Source: Archangium gephyra | GTDB taxonomy: Bacteria; Myxococcota; Myxococcia; Myxococcales; Myxococcaceae | Reading direction: 5' to 3' | Length of the DNA: 64,000 bases | Assembly (NCBI RefSeq): GCF_001027285.1 | Contig: NZ_CP011509.1 | Location: 174,501-238,500 of the forward strand | Part shown: positions 15,615 to 24,594 of the stretch, piece after piece | How positions within the stretch are numbered: position 1 is the first letter of the stretch | How the letters are laid out: the number at the start of each line of letters is the position of its first letter | Program-made: the position numbers and the translations under genes | Notes under the pieces: model-generated | Seen by the model: the letters and a program-made list of their open reading frames with translations, nothing else | Database searches by the model: none | Told to the model about the DNA's origin: nothing

Positions 15615-18005
15615 ATGACGATTCGAGCCACCAGCAGCGGTGCCCCCCAGACCGCGTCCACGTCGAAGAATGACGCGGCGCAGCAGGCCGCGCAGCGTGC
15701 GGCGGAGGCGGCCCGGCAGGCGGCGGCGGAGGCCCTGCGGGCGGCCCGCGAGGCGGCGGCCGCGGCCCGGCAGGCGCGCTCGGAGCTCCAGTCCCAGTCG
15801 TTCTCCGCCACGAAGCAGCCGGCGGGGCAGAACACCGTCCAGGGCTCGAAGCTGGAGCAGAAGGTCCTCCTGGCCGAGACGGAGGCCCGCAACCTCGGCA
15901 AGGCCGCGCAGCAGGCCATCCAGCACGCCAATGACACCGCTCGCGCCGCCGGCAGGCCGCTGCCCTTCGCGGGCCCCGCGCGCAACACGGCCACGGGCCT
16001 CCAGGACACGTACACCGCTGGCGCCAAGGCCTCGCCCTTCAGCCCGCTGGATGGGGGCGTCACCCTCGCCCACTTCACCCACGAGCCGCTCGGCGTGCAG
16101 GACGCGGGCGGTCCCCAGCAGACCGCCGCGACCGACTCCACCAGCTCCACCACCGCCGCCGAGGCCACGAACGCCGCGAGCTCTCCCGAGGAGGCCCACC
16201 AGAACCTGGTGAACGCCCAGGAGGCCTACGACGACGCCCAGAAGAAGACCGACGAGCTCAACCAGCAGCTCAACACGGAGCTGGCCAAGCTCGGCCCCGG
16301 CCTCACCGAGGAGCAGAAGCAGCAGTACGTCCAGGAGTTCCGCGAGCGCTACCCCGATGAGTTCGCCGCCGAGGCAGCCGCCGCCCGCGAGCTGAACACC
16401 GCCCTCAACGATCCCAAGTTGATGGAGGCCGCCCGCGGCAACCCGGACATCGCCGAGGAGTGCGTCGAGGCCGCCACGGACCTGTCGGGCTCGCCCGAGG
16501 CCCGGGGCGCGCTCGAGTGGGCCGCCAAGGCGCAGGATCCGAACGGCCCGGCGGGCACCGCCTTCGCGGGCCTCGAGGACAAGATCAACGACGACGTCAC
16601 CGCGACGGCCCTCTCCACCGTGGCGGGCCAGCTCATCACCGAGCACGACGGCGACGTCGAGGCCGCGCTGGCGGAGCTGTCGGAGCTCACCGAGCCGCTC
16701 GTCCCACTGGGCAAGGGCGGCGCGGCCATCAAGACGGGCATCCAGACCATCCGCACCGCGCTCGCCTCGGGCAACCCGGAGCCGCTGCGCCAGCTGGCGG
16801 AGAGCAGCAAGATTGGCAGCGCGCTGGCCGGCGCGGGCGTCGTCTTCGGACTGGCGAGCGCGGTGAGCGACGCCCAGCGGGGCGAGTGGGGCGACGTCGT
16901 CAAGGACCTGGCCGGAGCGGGCCGCAGCGGCGCGCAGCTGGCGGCCAACGTCATGCGCACGCTCGGCGAGTCGGGCCGGGTGGCCGCGGCCACGGGCGAG
17001 AAGGCGGCGGCGTTCCTCGGACGGCTGGCCCCGGCGTTCGGCGTGGTGGCCAACGCGGTGATCCTCGCGGACCACTTCAAGGACTTCATGGATGACCCGT
17101 CCGTGGGCGGCGGCGTCCGGGCCTTCGGTGACGCGGTGGCCGTGGTGGGCGCCGGCCTGGGCACCGTGCTCCCCGGCGTGGGCCACATCGTCGAGGGCGT
17201 GGGCCTGGTGCTCTCCGCCGTCGGCGAGCTGCTCGTCGGCAAGGAGGAGACGGAGAGGCTCAACAACGAGTCCGAGGCCATCCTCCGCGAGATGGGCCTG
17301 GATGGGGACGTGGCCAAGACGCTCGCCCACGGAGACGACCAGCCCCAGCAGCTGGCGGAGGAGCTGGGCCTGTCCCCGGAGCAGATCCAGGAGCTGGCGA
17401 AGAACCACCCGGACATCTTCGACGCCCCGGGCCTGGGCGGGGCGGTCATCGACGCGGCCAAGGCCTGCGGCATGGAGGGCGAGGACGCGGTGGAGTTCAT
17501 CGACAAGCTGGCCGAGGACAACCCCAACTTCGCGTGGGATCTGCTGGGCGTGAAGCCGCTGCTCGAGGGCGACGGCACGCACCCCACGTCCACCGAGGAC
17601 GGCTGGCGCGCCTACGTGCAGGGCAACTTCCCGAGCGCCTACGCCCACGCGACGGAGAACGCGCCGGAGCTCTTCGGGGAGGAGGCGGAGTCGCGCCTGC
17701 AGGCGGACCGCGACTACGAGCAGGCCGCGGGCAGCATCGACATCTGGAACTCGTACGCGCGGCTGTGCGAGGACCACAAGGACGACCCCGCCTACACCAG
17801 CCGGTTCATCGAGCGCATGGAGGAGGAGGGCACCCTGGACATCTTCGTCGAGTCCGTCGCCAACTACGGGCTCGACATGGACTACGAGGGCGCCAAGGCG
17901 GCCATCGACGCGGCCCTCGAGACCGGCGTGCTCACCGAGGAGGAGCTGCAGGAGCACCTCGACGGGGACTACGGCGACGCCTGGCGCGCCGTCATGGAGA
18001 GCTGA
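15615..18005 (+). CDS. Large Ala-rich protein of unknown function with central hydrophobic Gly-rich segment
   Basis: 796 aa from ATG 15615 (the first Met after the upstream ORF noise). There is no signal peptide. Residues 1-60 are a long Ala/Arg/Gln heptad-like helix (AAQQAAQRAAEAARQAAAEALRAAREAAAAARQAR). Residues about 200-250 are a second coiled region (AHQNLVNAQEAYDDAQKKTDELNQQL). Residues about 410-540 include hydrophobic, Gly-rich helices (SALAGAGVVFGLASAVSDA; VVGAGLGTVLPGVGHIVEGVGLVLSAVGELLVG) that could insert into a membrane, and the C-terminal 250 residues are acidic and helical. The layout resembles exported pore-forming or effector-like proteins, but no family is recognised. Confidence 0.75.
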   Translation: MTIRATSSGAPQTASTSKNDAAQQAAQRAAEAARQAAAEALRAAREAAAAARQARSELQSQSFSATKQPAGQNTVQGSKLEQKVLLAETEARNLGKAAQQAIQHANDTARAAGRPLPFAGPARNTATGLQDTYTAGAKASPFSPLDGGVTLAHFTHEPLGVQDAGGPQQTAATDSTSSTTAAEATNAASSPEEAHQNLVNAQEAYDDAQKKTDELNQQLNTELAKLGPGLTEEQKQQYVQEFRERYPDEFAAEAAAARELNTALNDPKLMEAARGNPDIAEECVEAATDLSGSPEARGALEWAAKAQDPNGPAGTAFAGLEDKINDDVTATALSTVAGQLITEHDGDVEAALAELSELTEPLVPLGKGGAAIKTGIQTIRTALASGNPEPLRQLAESSKIGSALAGAGVVFGLASAVSDAQRGEWGDVVKDLAGAGRSGAQLAANVMRTLGESGRVAAATGEKAAAFLGRLAPAFGVVANAVILADHFKDFMDDPSVGGGVRAFGDAVAVVGAGLGTVLPGVGHIVEGVGLVLSAVGELLVGKEETERLNNESEAILREMGLDGDVAKTLAHGDDQPQQLAEELGLSPEQIQELAKNHPDIFDAPGLGGAVIDAAKACGMEGEDAVEFIDKLAEDNPNFAWDLLGVKPLLEGDGTHPTSTEDGWRAYVQGNFPSAYAHATENAPELFGEEAESRLQADRDYEQAAGSIDIWNSYARLCEDHKDDPAYTSRFIERMEEEGTLDIFVESVANYGLDMDYEGAKAAIDAALETGVLTEEELQEHLDGDYGDAWRAVMES

Positions 18006-18020
18006 GGCGAGAGCTGAGGC

Positions 18021-19187
18021 TCAGTCCACCCGGGTGGAGACGATGGGGTGCTGCGCCGCCGTCTCCCAGGGCAGCTCCGGCCACCAGCGCTCGCGCGTGG
18101 GCGGAGCCTCGGGCTCGATGGGCTGACCGGGCCGGGGCACGACGACCGTGTCCCCCGCCTGGGAGGCCGCCGTGAGCACGCGCTCGATGGGCTCCGTCCA
18201 GCCGTGGACCGCGAGCGTGAAGAGCCCCCAGTGCACCGGCAGCAGGACGCGGCCCTGGACCATCCGGTGCGCGAGCACCGCCTGCTCGGGGCCGATGTGC
18301 CAGTCCGGCCACGCGCTGTGGTACTGGCCCACTTCGATCATCGTCACGTCGAAGGGCCCCAGGCGCGCGCCAATGTCCTTCATCGCGGGGAACAGCCCCG
18401 TGTCACCCGAGTAGTACGCGCGGTGCTTGGGGCCCAGCAGCGCGAAGCCCGCCCACAGCGTCGCGTCCTTGTCGAGCACCGTGCGCCCCGACGCGTGACG
18501 CGCGGGCGTGGCCACCACCTCCAGCTCGCGCACCCGTGTGCGCTCCCACCAGTCGAGCTCGACGATGCGCGACTCGGGCACGCCCCACGAGGCCAGGTGC
18601 GCGCCCACGCCCAGCGGCACGATGAAGGTGGTGTTCCAGTCCTTCATCGCCACCAGGGTCGAGTAGTCGAGGTGGTCATAGTGGTCATGGGAGATGACGA
18701 CCGCGTCGATGGGCGGCAGCTCCGCGAGCGCGATGGGGGGCGCGTACCAGCGCTTGGGCCCCACCCAGCTCAGGGGCGAGGCGCGCTCGCTCCAGACGGG
18801 GTCGGTGAGGACACGGTGGCCGTCCAGCTCGATGAGCGTCGAGGAGTGGCCGAGCCACGTGACGCGCAGGCCGGTGGCCGGGGGCGTCTCGAAGCGGCGG
18901 TGATCGCCGGGCACCGTGGGCAGCGGCTCCGAGGGGCCCACGTACGGGCTCGCGGCGAACATGGCCTTCACCGAGCCCCACCAGTCGTTGTAGAGCGGCT
19001 GCGGGTTCTCGAAGTGGCCCTCCAGCCACTGCGCCGAGCGCTCCATCTTCGCGCGCCGCTCTCCCCGGGCCGTCTTCCCCAGCGCGGGCCACGCGTCGGC
19101 GGCGATGGCGGCGAGCGCGACCCCTCCCACCAGTCCCGTCCAAAGGGCCACGCGTGCCAGGGCCCCACGCTTCTTGCTGCTCTTCAT
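18021..19187 (-). CDS. MBL-fold metallo-hydrolase, NAPE-PLD/UlaG-like
   Basis: A 388-aa protein. The N-terminal hydrophobic stretch at residues 10-30 (ARVALWTGLVGGVALAAIAA) acts as an uncleaved anchor or signal. The metallo-beta-lactamase core has VTWLGHSSTLIEL, the metal box SHDHYDHLD (H167, H169, D171, H172), TPARHASGR, YYSGDTGLF and LLPVHWGLF. This set is typical of the NAPE-PLD-like group, which hydrolyses phosphodiester head groups of N-acylphosphatidylethanolamines; the bacterial substrate is unknown. It stands alone between convergent and divergent neighbours. Confidence 0.88.
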   Translation of the reverse strand: MKSSKKRGALARVALWTGLVGGVALAAIAADAWPALGKTARGERRAKMERSAQWLEGHFENPQPLYNDWWGSVKAMFAASPYVGPSEPLPTVPGDHRRFETPPATGLRVTWLGHSSTLIELDGHRVLTDPVWSERASPLSWVGPKRWYAPPIALAELPPIDAVVISHDHYDHLDYSTLVAMKDWNTTFIVPLGVGAHLASWGVPESRIVELDWWERTRVRELEVVATPARHASGRTVLDKDATLWAGFALLGPKHRAYYSGDTGLFPAMKDIGARLGPFDVTMIEVGQYHSAWPDWHIGPEQAVLAHRMVQGRVLLPVHWGLFTLAVHGWTEPIERVLTAASQAGDTVVVPRPGQPIEPEAPPTRERWWPELPWETAAQHPIVSTRVD

Positions 19188-19373
19188 CCGTGCTCTCCGG
19201 ACCCGAGCTCACCGGGTCTCCCCCACACTACCCCGCTGCCGCCTTCCCAACACCCCGCCCCCGCCAGTGGCCTCCGCCCAACGCTTGCCCCCCGTCCCTC
19301 CGGCGGCCCGCCCACCCCATCCCCATAATCCGGGTTGTAGGGCTTTCCCCAACCTTCGCGAGGAGTGCCGGCG

Positions 19374-19850
19374 ATGATTCTCTTCGAGGACACGCTGTGG
19401 CCGCTGCTTCACCTGAAGTTCGTGGGGGAGCACACGCCCGCGCAGTACGAGGAGTACCTGACGCGGCTGGAGAAGAGCCTGCGCCGGCCGGAGCCGTGCC
19501 TCGTCATCATCGACACCAACGTGGCCCAGTCGGTGCCGCTCAGCCATTGCCGGCGGCAGGCCGAGTGGTGCCGCGAGCACGAGGCGCTGGTGCGCGAGAA
19601 GGTGCTGGGCGTGGCCTTCGTGGTGAACTCCACGCTCGCCCGGCTGTCGCTCAACGTCGTGGTGCAGCTGGCGCCCATGCCGGTGCCCTACACCTTCGTG
19701 TCGCACGCCCGGGCCGCCGCCGAGTGGGCGGCCGAGCGCTTCAGCGACAGGGGCCTGCTGCAGCCCTCCGTGCGCGTGCGCCAGCACTTCGGGCTGCGGC
19801 CCGTCACGGTGGCGGCCGCGGCCCCCTGGCAACGGCCCGTGCCCGGCTAG
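19374..19850 (+). CDS. Small paralogous protein, SpoIIAA/STAS-like fold possible (copy 1)
   Basis: 158 aa from ATG 19374 with AGGAG upstream. Sequence runs LWPLLHLKFVGEHTPAQYEEYLTRLEKSLRRPEPCLVIIDT, then RRQAEWCREHEALVREKVLGVAFVVNSTLARLSLNVV, then FVSHARAAAEWAAERFSDRGLLQP. It is homologous to the protein at 21862-22347 (LWPLLVVKLGR, CIVDAREV, RQRYSEWLRENEAALRRWTLGTAYI, AAAWAAERFQEVGLLQA). The alternating strand-helix pattern resembles STAS/SpoIIAA-like regulatory domains; this is a fold guess. The pair flanks the two zinc-ribbon genes. Confidence 0.75.
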   Translation: MILFEDTLWPLLHLKFVGEHTPAQYEEYLTRLEKSLRRPEPCLVIIDTNVAQSVPLSHCRRQAEWCREHEALVREKVLGVAFVVNSTLARLSLNVVVQLAPMPVPYTFVSHARAAAEWAAERFSDRGLLQPSVRVRQHFGLRPVTVAAAAPWQRPVPG

Positions 19851-19854
19851 CGCT

Positions 19855-20823
19855 TCAGCGCGAGAAGAGCAGCGCGAGCAGCCCCAGCGCGAGCAGCACC
19901 CCGCCCACCACCAGCACCACCTTGGCCCAGGACAGCGGCGCGTCGCCCAGCACCACGCCCGCGTCCTGCCCGTGCACCACCACCCGGTACACCTTGCCCT
20001 TGTACTGGTAGGCCAGCACGTACGCCGGCAGCGCGTAGCGCTTCGTCTCCAGGCTGGAGAGCACCACCGCCACGTGCAGGTTGCGCACGCGGCTGCCCGG
20101 CACGTGCTGGTGCTCCATCTCCTCGCTCGCCAGCGCCTCCACCGCCGCCAATATCTGCCGGCGCGCCCCGGAGCGCGTCACGTCGAAGCGCTCCACCTGC
20201 GCGTCCTCCGGCCCTCGTGGTGCGGGCTGCGCGCTGCCCAGCTGGTAGTGCCCCGCCAGCTTGTCGCACTCGCGCTCCGTCAACCCCTTGGACGCGGACA
20301 CGAGGATGTCCTGGAAGCTCATCGTCTCCTGGCCCGAGTGCGGCGCCCACGCCGAGCGCCGGCTCCCCGCGTCCGAGTCCGCCGCCCAGCTCACCCGCGC
20401 CCCCGCGGTGAAACCCCACGCCGGCCACCACATGGGCCGCAGCGACTGCAGCGCCGCCGACGCCGCCAGGTCCGACGGCCGGAAGAAGCGCTTCTCCCCC
20501 AGGAAGCGCCCCAGCGCCTCGCGCGCCGCCGCCTCGTCCACCGTGAAGGGCAGGTACGCCTCCGCCTGCTCCAGCGGATCCGCCGTCGTCTCCACCTTCA
20601 TCACCGAGGCGCAGAAGGCACACCGCGGCGCCTTCAGCTCCGCCGAGTACTCCAGCGAGGCCCCGCAGCTGACGCACCTCACCACCTTCGCCCGCACCTT
20701 CTCCAGCAGCACGCCACCCTCGCGCGGCTCGCCCACCGACAGCGCGCAGATGGGGCAGCGCAAGTCCCCCTCCTCCAGCGCGCTTCCGCACCGCGCGCAC
20801 CCCGCCACCAGCGTCGCGCTCAT
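19855..20823 (-). CDS. Zinc-ribbon membrane protein with two ribbons
   Basis: A 322-aa protein. Two CxxC-x-CxxC ribbons are seen: C9/C12/C23/C26 and C50/C53/C68/C71 (CVSCGASLEYSAEL...CAFCASV). A central soluble domain (PMWWPAWGFTAGARVSW, SFQDILVSASKGLTERE) follows, and a single C-terminal transmembrane helix (WAKVVLVVGGVLLALGLLALLF). It overlaps the start of its paralogue upstream by 4 bp (ATGA), so the pair is translationally coupled. The family is widespread in myxobacteria as TFIIB-type zinc ribbon-containing protein; function is unknown. The C-terminal anchor would put the ribbons in the cytoplasm. Confidence 0.85.
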   Translation of the reverse strand: MSATLVAGCARCGSALEEGDLRCPICALSVGEPREGGVLLEKVRAKVVRCVSCGASLEYSAELKAPRCAFCASVMKVETTADPLEQAEAYLPFTVDEAAAREALGRFLGEKRFFRPSDLAASAALQSLRPMWWPAWGFTAGARVSWAADSDAGSRRSAWAPHSGQETMSFQDILVSASKGLTERECDKLAGHYQLGSAQPAPRGPEDAQVERFDVTRSGARRQILAAVEALASEEMEHQHVPGSRVRNLHVAVVLSSLETKRYALPAYVLAYQYKGKVYRVVVHGQDAGVVLGDAPLSWAKVVLVVGGVLLALGLLALLFSR

Positions 20824-21725
20824 GGCCGGCCTCCCTGGTTCATCAGGTACACGACGAGCACCAGCACCGCCACCGCCACCACCGTCAGCGCCACCTTCAC
20901 CCAGGAGATGGGCACCTCGCCGTGCACCTCGCCCGACTGCCCGTTCACCACCACGCGCAGCGGCGGCTTCTCCGGATCATACCGCGCCGCCAGCACCCAG
21001 ACGGGCACCAGGCACACCTCCAGCGACTCCGCGCTCAGCCGCGTGTTCACGTCCTGCATCCGGTGCGAGTCCCCCGGCATGAACGCGTCCAGCCGCCGCT
21101 TCACCTTCTCCATCGCCTCCTGGCGCGCCATCGCCAGACACTCCTCGCGCGACAGCGACGGCTCCTCGGCTATCCACCCCGCCACCAGCGCCGGCTCGTA
21201 GCGCGCCAGCATGCGCAGATCGAACGGCTCGAGGTGCTCCAGCTCCACGTTGGTCAGCCCGCGCGAGGCCGTCACCAGCACGTCCGGCACGTACTCGGCG
21301 TGCTCGCCGCTCAGCGAGCGCCACTCCGTCTTCGTCACCGTGCGCGTCTTGGTGACCGTCTTCCCGTTCTCCGTCGTCGTGTACGTCTCCGTCTCGGTGT
21401 AGTTCTCCCCGATGGAGGCGCTGTACTCCGACTGCGCCAGCGCGCTGTAGAGGTACGCCGGCACGTAGATGCCGCGCACGTCCTGCAGCGGTGCCTTCTT
21501 CAGCCCCGAGTGGCTCCACGGATGGCGCGTGCGCAGCCAGTGCTTCACGCGCTCCGCCGCCGACGGCTGCGTCATCGCGAAGCCCAGCGCGAACGTGGGC
21601 GGCGGCCTGTCCACGCTCGGCGGCCGCTCCACCACCGACGGCGCTGCGCAGTAGGGACATACCGTCGTGCGCAATTCTTCCGCCACCACGAGATCCGCCC
21701 CACATGATTGGCACCGTAAGTTCAT
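20820..21725 (-). CDS. Zinc-ribbon membrane protein, paralogue of the downstream gene
   Basis: A 301-aa protein. One N-terminal ribbon is seen (C5, C8, C23, C26). Its core shares with the partner the order of a short YVPAYLYSALAQSEYSASIG strand region, a conserved VTASRGLTNVE (partner: VSASKGLTERE), an alpha-helical stretch and CLVPVWVLAARY. A C-terminal transmembrane helix (VALTVVAVAVLVLVVYLM) follows a SWVKVAL joint identical in style to the partner's SWAKVVL. A Thr-rich hairpin (TETETYTTTENGKTVTKTRTVTKTEW) is specific to this copy. Unknown function; likely forms a complex with the coupled partner. Confidence 0.85.
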   Translation of the reverse strand: MNLRCQSCGADLVVAEELRTTVCPYCAAPSVVERPPSVDRPPPTFALGFAMTQPSAAERVKHWLRTRHPWSHSGLKKAPLQDVRGIYVPAYLYSALAQSEYSASIGENYTETETYTTTENGKTVTKTRTVTKTEWRSLSGEHAEYVPDVLVTASRGLTNVELEHLEPFDLRMLARYEPALVAGWIAEEPSLSREECLAMARQEAMEKVKRRLDAFMPGDSHRMQDVNTRLSAESLEVCLVPVWVLAARYDPEKPPLRVVVNGQSGEVHGEVPISWVKVALTVVAVAVLVLVVYLMNQGGRP

Positions 21726-21861
21726 CTCAGGCTCCTCTCCGCGTACGCGCGCGGCGTTGACGAGCCTCCATTACCATCGCATTCCACTCAACTTTCCTCC
21801 CGAATTGCGGTACATCCACCCACCCTTGCTCCGATTTCACCCCAACCCCTCTCAGGACGGA

Positions 21862-22347
21862 ATGGCTCTGTCCTTTCCAATCTCCTTCACGCTCTCCAGC
21901 GATGTGGCGTCACCCGTCACGGTGGATGGCCGGTTGTGGCCTCTATTGGTGGTGAAGCTGGGCCGAGGCGGAACGATGCAGGAGCTGGAGGCCTACCTGG
22001 CCGAGCGGGCCGAGTACCTGGCGCGGTGCGAGCCGCACGTGTGCATCGTGGATGCACGCGAGGTGCACATGCCGGCGGCGTGCCTGCGCCAGCGCTACTC
22101 GGAGTGGCTGCGCGAGAACGAGGCGGCGCTGCGCCGCTGGACGCTGGGCACGGCGTACATCGCCCAGACGCCCGCGGTGCAGATGATGGTGAGTGTCATG
22201 CGCCACGTGGCGCGGATGACCATGCCCTTCGTCGTCACCAGCACGATGCCGCCCGCGGCCGCCTGGGCCGCCGAGCGCTTCCAGGAAGTGGGCCTCCTCC
22301 AGGCCGCCACGCGCATCCGCACCCAGTACGCCGTCCCCGCGAGCTGA
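21862..22347 (+). CDS. Small paralogous protein, SpoIIAA/STAS-like fold possible (copy 2)
   Basis: 161 aa from ATG 21862 (AGGACGGA upstream). It is homologous to the protein at 19374-19850 over its full length, as described there. It has no signal peptide. The two copies point the same way and bracket the minus-strand zinc-ribbon pair. This suggests an ancestral duplication of one gene followed by insertion of the pair, or a four-gene module. mtnP follows 81 bp downstream in the same direction. Confidence 0.75.
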   Translation: MALSFPISFTLSSDVASPVTVDGRLWPLLVVKLGRGGTMQELEAYLAERAEYLARCEPHVCIVDAREVHMPAACLRQRYSEWLRENEAALRRWTLGTAYIAQTPAVQMMVSVMRHVARMTMPFVVTSTMPPAAAWAAERFQEVGLLQAATRIRTQYAVPAS

Positions 22348-22428
22348 AGTCCGGCGCTCTTCGTTGTTGCCTCCACGGTGTCCGGCGGGAAGAGTGAGGG
22401 CCTGTCCCTGCCGTCCCCCGGAGCATCC

Positions 22429-23313
22429 ATGGCGCACCCGTCCCCTCCCGTCCTTGGCATCATCGGAGGCAGTGGCCTCTATCAGATCGATGGCCTCCAG
22501 GACGTCACCTGGCGCAAGGTGGCCTCGCCCTTCGGAGAGCCCTCGGACGAGCTGTGCTTCGGCAAGCTCGAGGGCACGCAGGTGGTGTTCCTGCCGCGGC
22601 ATGGACGAGGCCACCGGCTGTCGCCCTCGGACATCAACTTCCGCGCCAACCTCGACGCGCTCAAGCGGGTGGGGGTGACGGACGTGCTGTCGGTGTCGGC
22701 GGTGGGGAGCCTGCGCGAGGACCTGCCCCCGGGCACCTTCGTGGTGGTGGACCAGTTCATCGACCGGACCTTCGCGCGCACCAAGAGCTTCTTCGGCACG
22801 GGGTGCGTGGCGCACGTGTCCATGGCGAAGCCGGTGTGCACGCGGCTGGGGGACGCGGTGATGGGGGCCCTGCAGAGGCTCGGGACTCCGGCGAAGCGCG
22901 GCGGCTCGTACCTGGCCATGGAGGGGCCGCAGTTCTCCACGCTCGCCGAGAGCGAGCTGTACCGGAGCTGGGGCTGCAGCGTGATCGGCATGACGAACAT
23001 GCCCGAGGCCAAGCTCGCCCGGGAGGCGGAGCTCTGCTACGCGACGGTGGCCATGGTGACGGACTTCGACTGCTGGCACCCGGGCCATGAGGCCGTCACG
23101 GTGGACCAGGTCGTCAGTGTGCTGGTGGCCAACGCGGGCAAGGCGCGCGCGCTGGTGAAGAGCGTGGTGCCCCAGCTCGGCCAGCACGTGGGCCCGTGCC
23201 GCCACGGGTGCCAGACGGCGCTCGACCATGCCCTCATCACCGCGCCCGAGGCCCGCGACCCGGCCGTCCTCCAGCGGCTCGACGCCGTGGCCGGCCGGGT
23301 CCTGAAGCGCTAG
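22429..23313 (+). CDS. mtnP: S-methyl-5'-thioadenosine phosphorylase
   Basis: 294 aa from ATG 22429 after GGAG. Family hallmarks are PVLGIIGGSGLY, VVFLPRHGRGHRLSPSDINFRANL, SVSAVGSLREDLPPG, GSYLAMEGPQFSTLAES, VIGMTNMPEAKLAREAELCYATVAMVTDFDCW and NAGKARALVKSVV. It phosphorolyses methylthioadenosine to adenine and 5-methylthioribose-1-phosphate in the cytoplasm. It is followed by mtnA 165 bp downstream (the gap holds a dispersed repeat), then a class II aldolase gene. The trio is a methylthioadenosine salvage route. Confidence 0.95.
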   Translation: MAHPSPPVLGIIGGSGLYQIDGLQDVTWRKVASPFGEPSDELCFGKLEGTQVVFLPRHGRGHRLSPSDINFRANLDALKRVGVTDVLSVSAVGSLREDLPPGTFVVVDQFIDRTFARTKSFFGTGCVAHVSMAKPVCTRLGDAVMGALQRLGTPAKRGGSYLAMEGPQFSTLAESELYRSWGCSVIGMTNMPEAKLAREAELCYATVAMVTDFDCWHPGHEAVTVDQVVSVLVANAGKARALVKSVVPQLGQHVGPCRHGCQTALDHALITAPEARDPAVLQRLDAVAGRVLKR

Positions 23314-23386
23314 CCGCCCGCCCCCGCTCGTCCAGAGCGCCCGAGCCCCTCCTGACGCGCCCACGGAGAGGGCGCCTGAGCCCCTG

Positions 23387-23428
23387 CTCCCCCTCCCACC
23401 GGGAGAGGGTCGGGGTGAGGGTATCGGG
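23387..23428 (+). repeat. Dispersed GAGAGGG repeat, copy 1
   Basis: Contains CCCTCCCACCGGGAGAGGG then CGGGGTGAGGGTATCGGG. The two halves CCCTC(T)CCC and GGGAGAGGG are nearly inverted. It lies between mtnP and mtnA. See the copies at 25797, 31794, 31890, 46106 and 48417. Confidence 0.75.
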
Positions 23429-23478
23429 TCTACTGTATTGCCCCCCCTGGGCACCCCCTCGCGAGGAGACACCGCCGC

Positions 23479-24594
23479 ATGAAGGTCCATGGAAAGCCAA
23501 TGCGTACCCTCTGGGTCGAGGCCGACGGCTGGTCGGTGGGAATCATCGACCAGACGCACCTGCCCCACGCCCTGGTGACGCTGCGGCTCACGACGCTCGA
23601 CGAGGCGGCGCATGCCATCCGCTCCATGCAGGTGCGAGGAGCGCCGCTGATCGGCGCGGTGGCGGCGTACGGCGTGTGCCTGGGGCTGCGCGGAGACGCG
23701 TCGGACGGGGCGCTCGAGCGGACGTGCGCGCTGCTGCAGGAGACGCGGCCCACGGCGGTGAACCTGCGCTGGGCGCTGGACGAGATGCGCCGGACGCTGC
23801 GGCCGCTGGCGCCTGGGCAGCGGGTGGCGGTGGCGTACCAGCGCGCGGCGGCCATCGCCGACGAGGACGTGGCCATCAACCGGGCCATTGGCGCGCACGG
23901 GCTGGGGCTCATCGCGTCGGCCTGGGAGCGCAAGGGCCGGCAAGGGCGGGTGAACGTGCTGACCCACTGCAACGCGGGCTGGCTGGCGACGGTGGACTGG
24001 GGCACGGCGCTCTCGCCCATCTACCAGGCGCATGACAGCGGCATCGCGGTGCACGTCTGGGTGGACGAGACGCGGCCGCGCAACCAGGGCGCGAGCCTGA
24101 CGGCGTGGGAGCTGGGACAGCACGGTGTGCCGCACACCGTCATCGTGGACAACATGGGCGGGCACCTGATGCAGCACGGGCAGGTGGACCTGTGCATCGT
24201 GGGGACGGACCGCACGACGGCGCGGGGCGACGTGGCGAACAAGATTGGCACGTACCTGAAGGCGCTGGCGGCGAAGGACAACGGGGTGCCCTTCTACGTG
24301 GCGCTGCCCTCGCCGACCATCGACTGGACGCTGGAGGATGGGGTGCGGGACATCCCCATCGAGCAGCGGGATGGGCGCGAGGTGACGGACGTGAGCGGGC
24401 GGCTGCCCTCGGGTGAGGTGGTGACGGTGCGGGTGACGCCGGAGGGGAGCGCGGTGGCCAACTACGGCTTCGACGTGACCCCGGCGCGGCTGGTGACGGC
24501 GCTCGTCACGGAGCGGGGCGTGTGCGCGGCCAGCACCGAGGGCCTGCTGTCGCTCTTCCCCGAGCGGCGGCCGGTGCGGGAGACGGGAACGTGA
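23479..24594 (+). CDS. mtnA: Methylthioribose-1-phosphate isomerase
   Basis: 371 aa with GAGGAG upstream of ATG 23479. Hallmarks are [108 protein letters not shown] and [11 protein letters not shown]. It converts methylthioribose-1-phosphate to methylthioribulose-1-phosphate. Its stop overlaps the next gene's GTG start by 4 bp (GTGA), so it is translationally coupled with the aldolase. Confidence 0.96.
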   Translation: MKVHGKPMRTLWVEADGWSVGIIDQTHLPHALVTLRLTTLDEAAHAIRSMQVRGAPLIGAVAAYGVCLGLRGDASDGALERTCALLQETRPTAVNLRWALDEMRRTLRPLAPGQRVAVAYQRAAAIADEDVAINRAIGAHGLGLIASAWERKGRQGRVNVLTHCNAGWLATVDWGTALSPIYQAHDSGIAVHVWVDETRPRNQGASLTAWELGQHGVPHTVIVDNMGGHLMQHGQVDLCIVGTDRTTARGDVANKIGTYLKALAAKDNGVPFYVALPSPTIDWTLEDGVRDIPIEQRDGREVTDVSGRLPSGEVVTVRVTPEGSAVANYGFDVTPARLVTALVTERGVCAASTEGLLSLFPERRPVRETGT

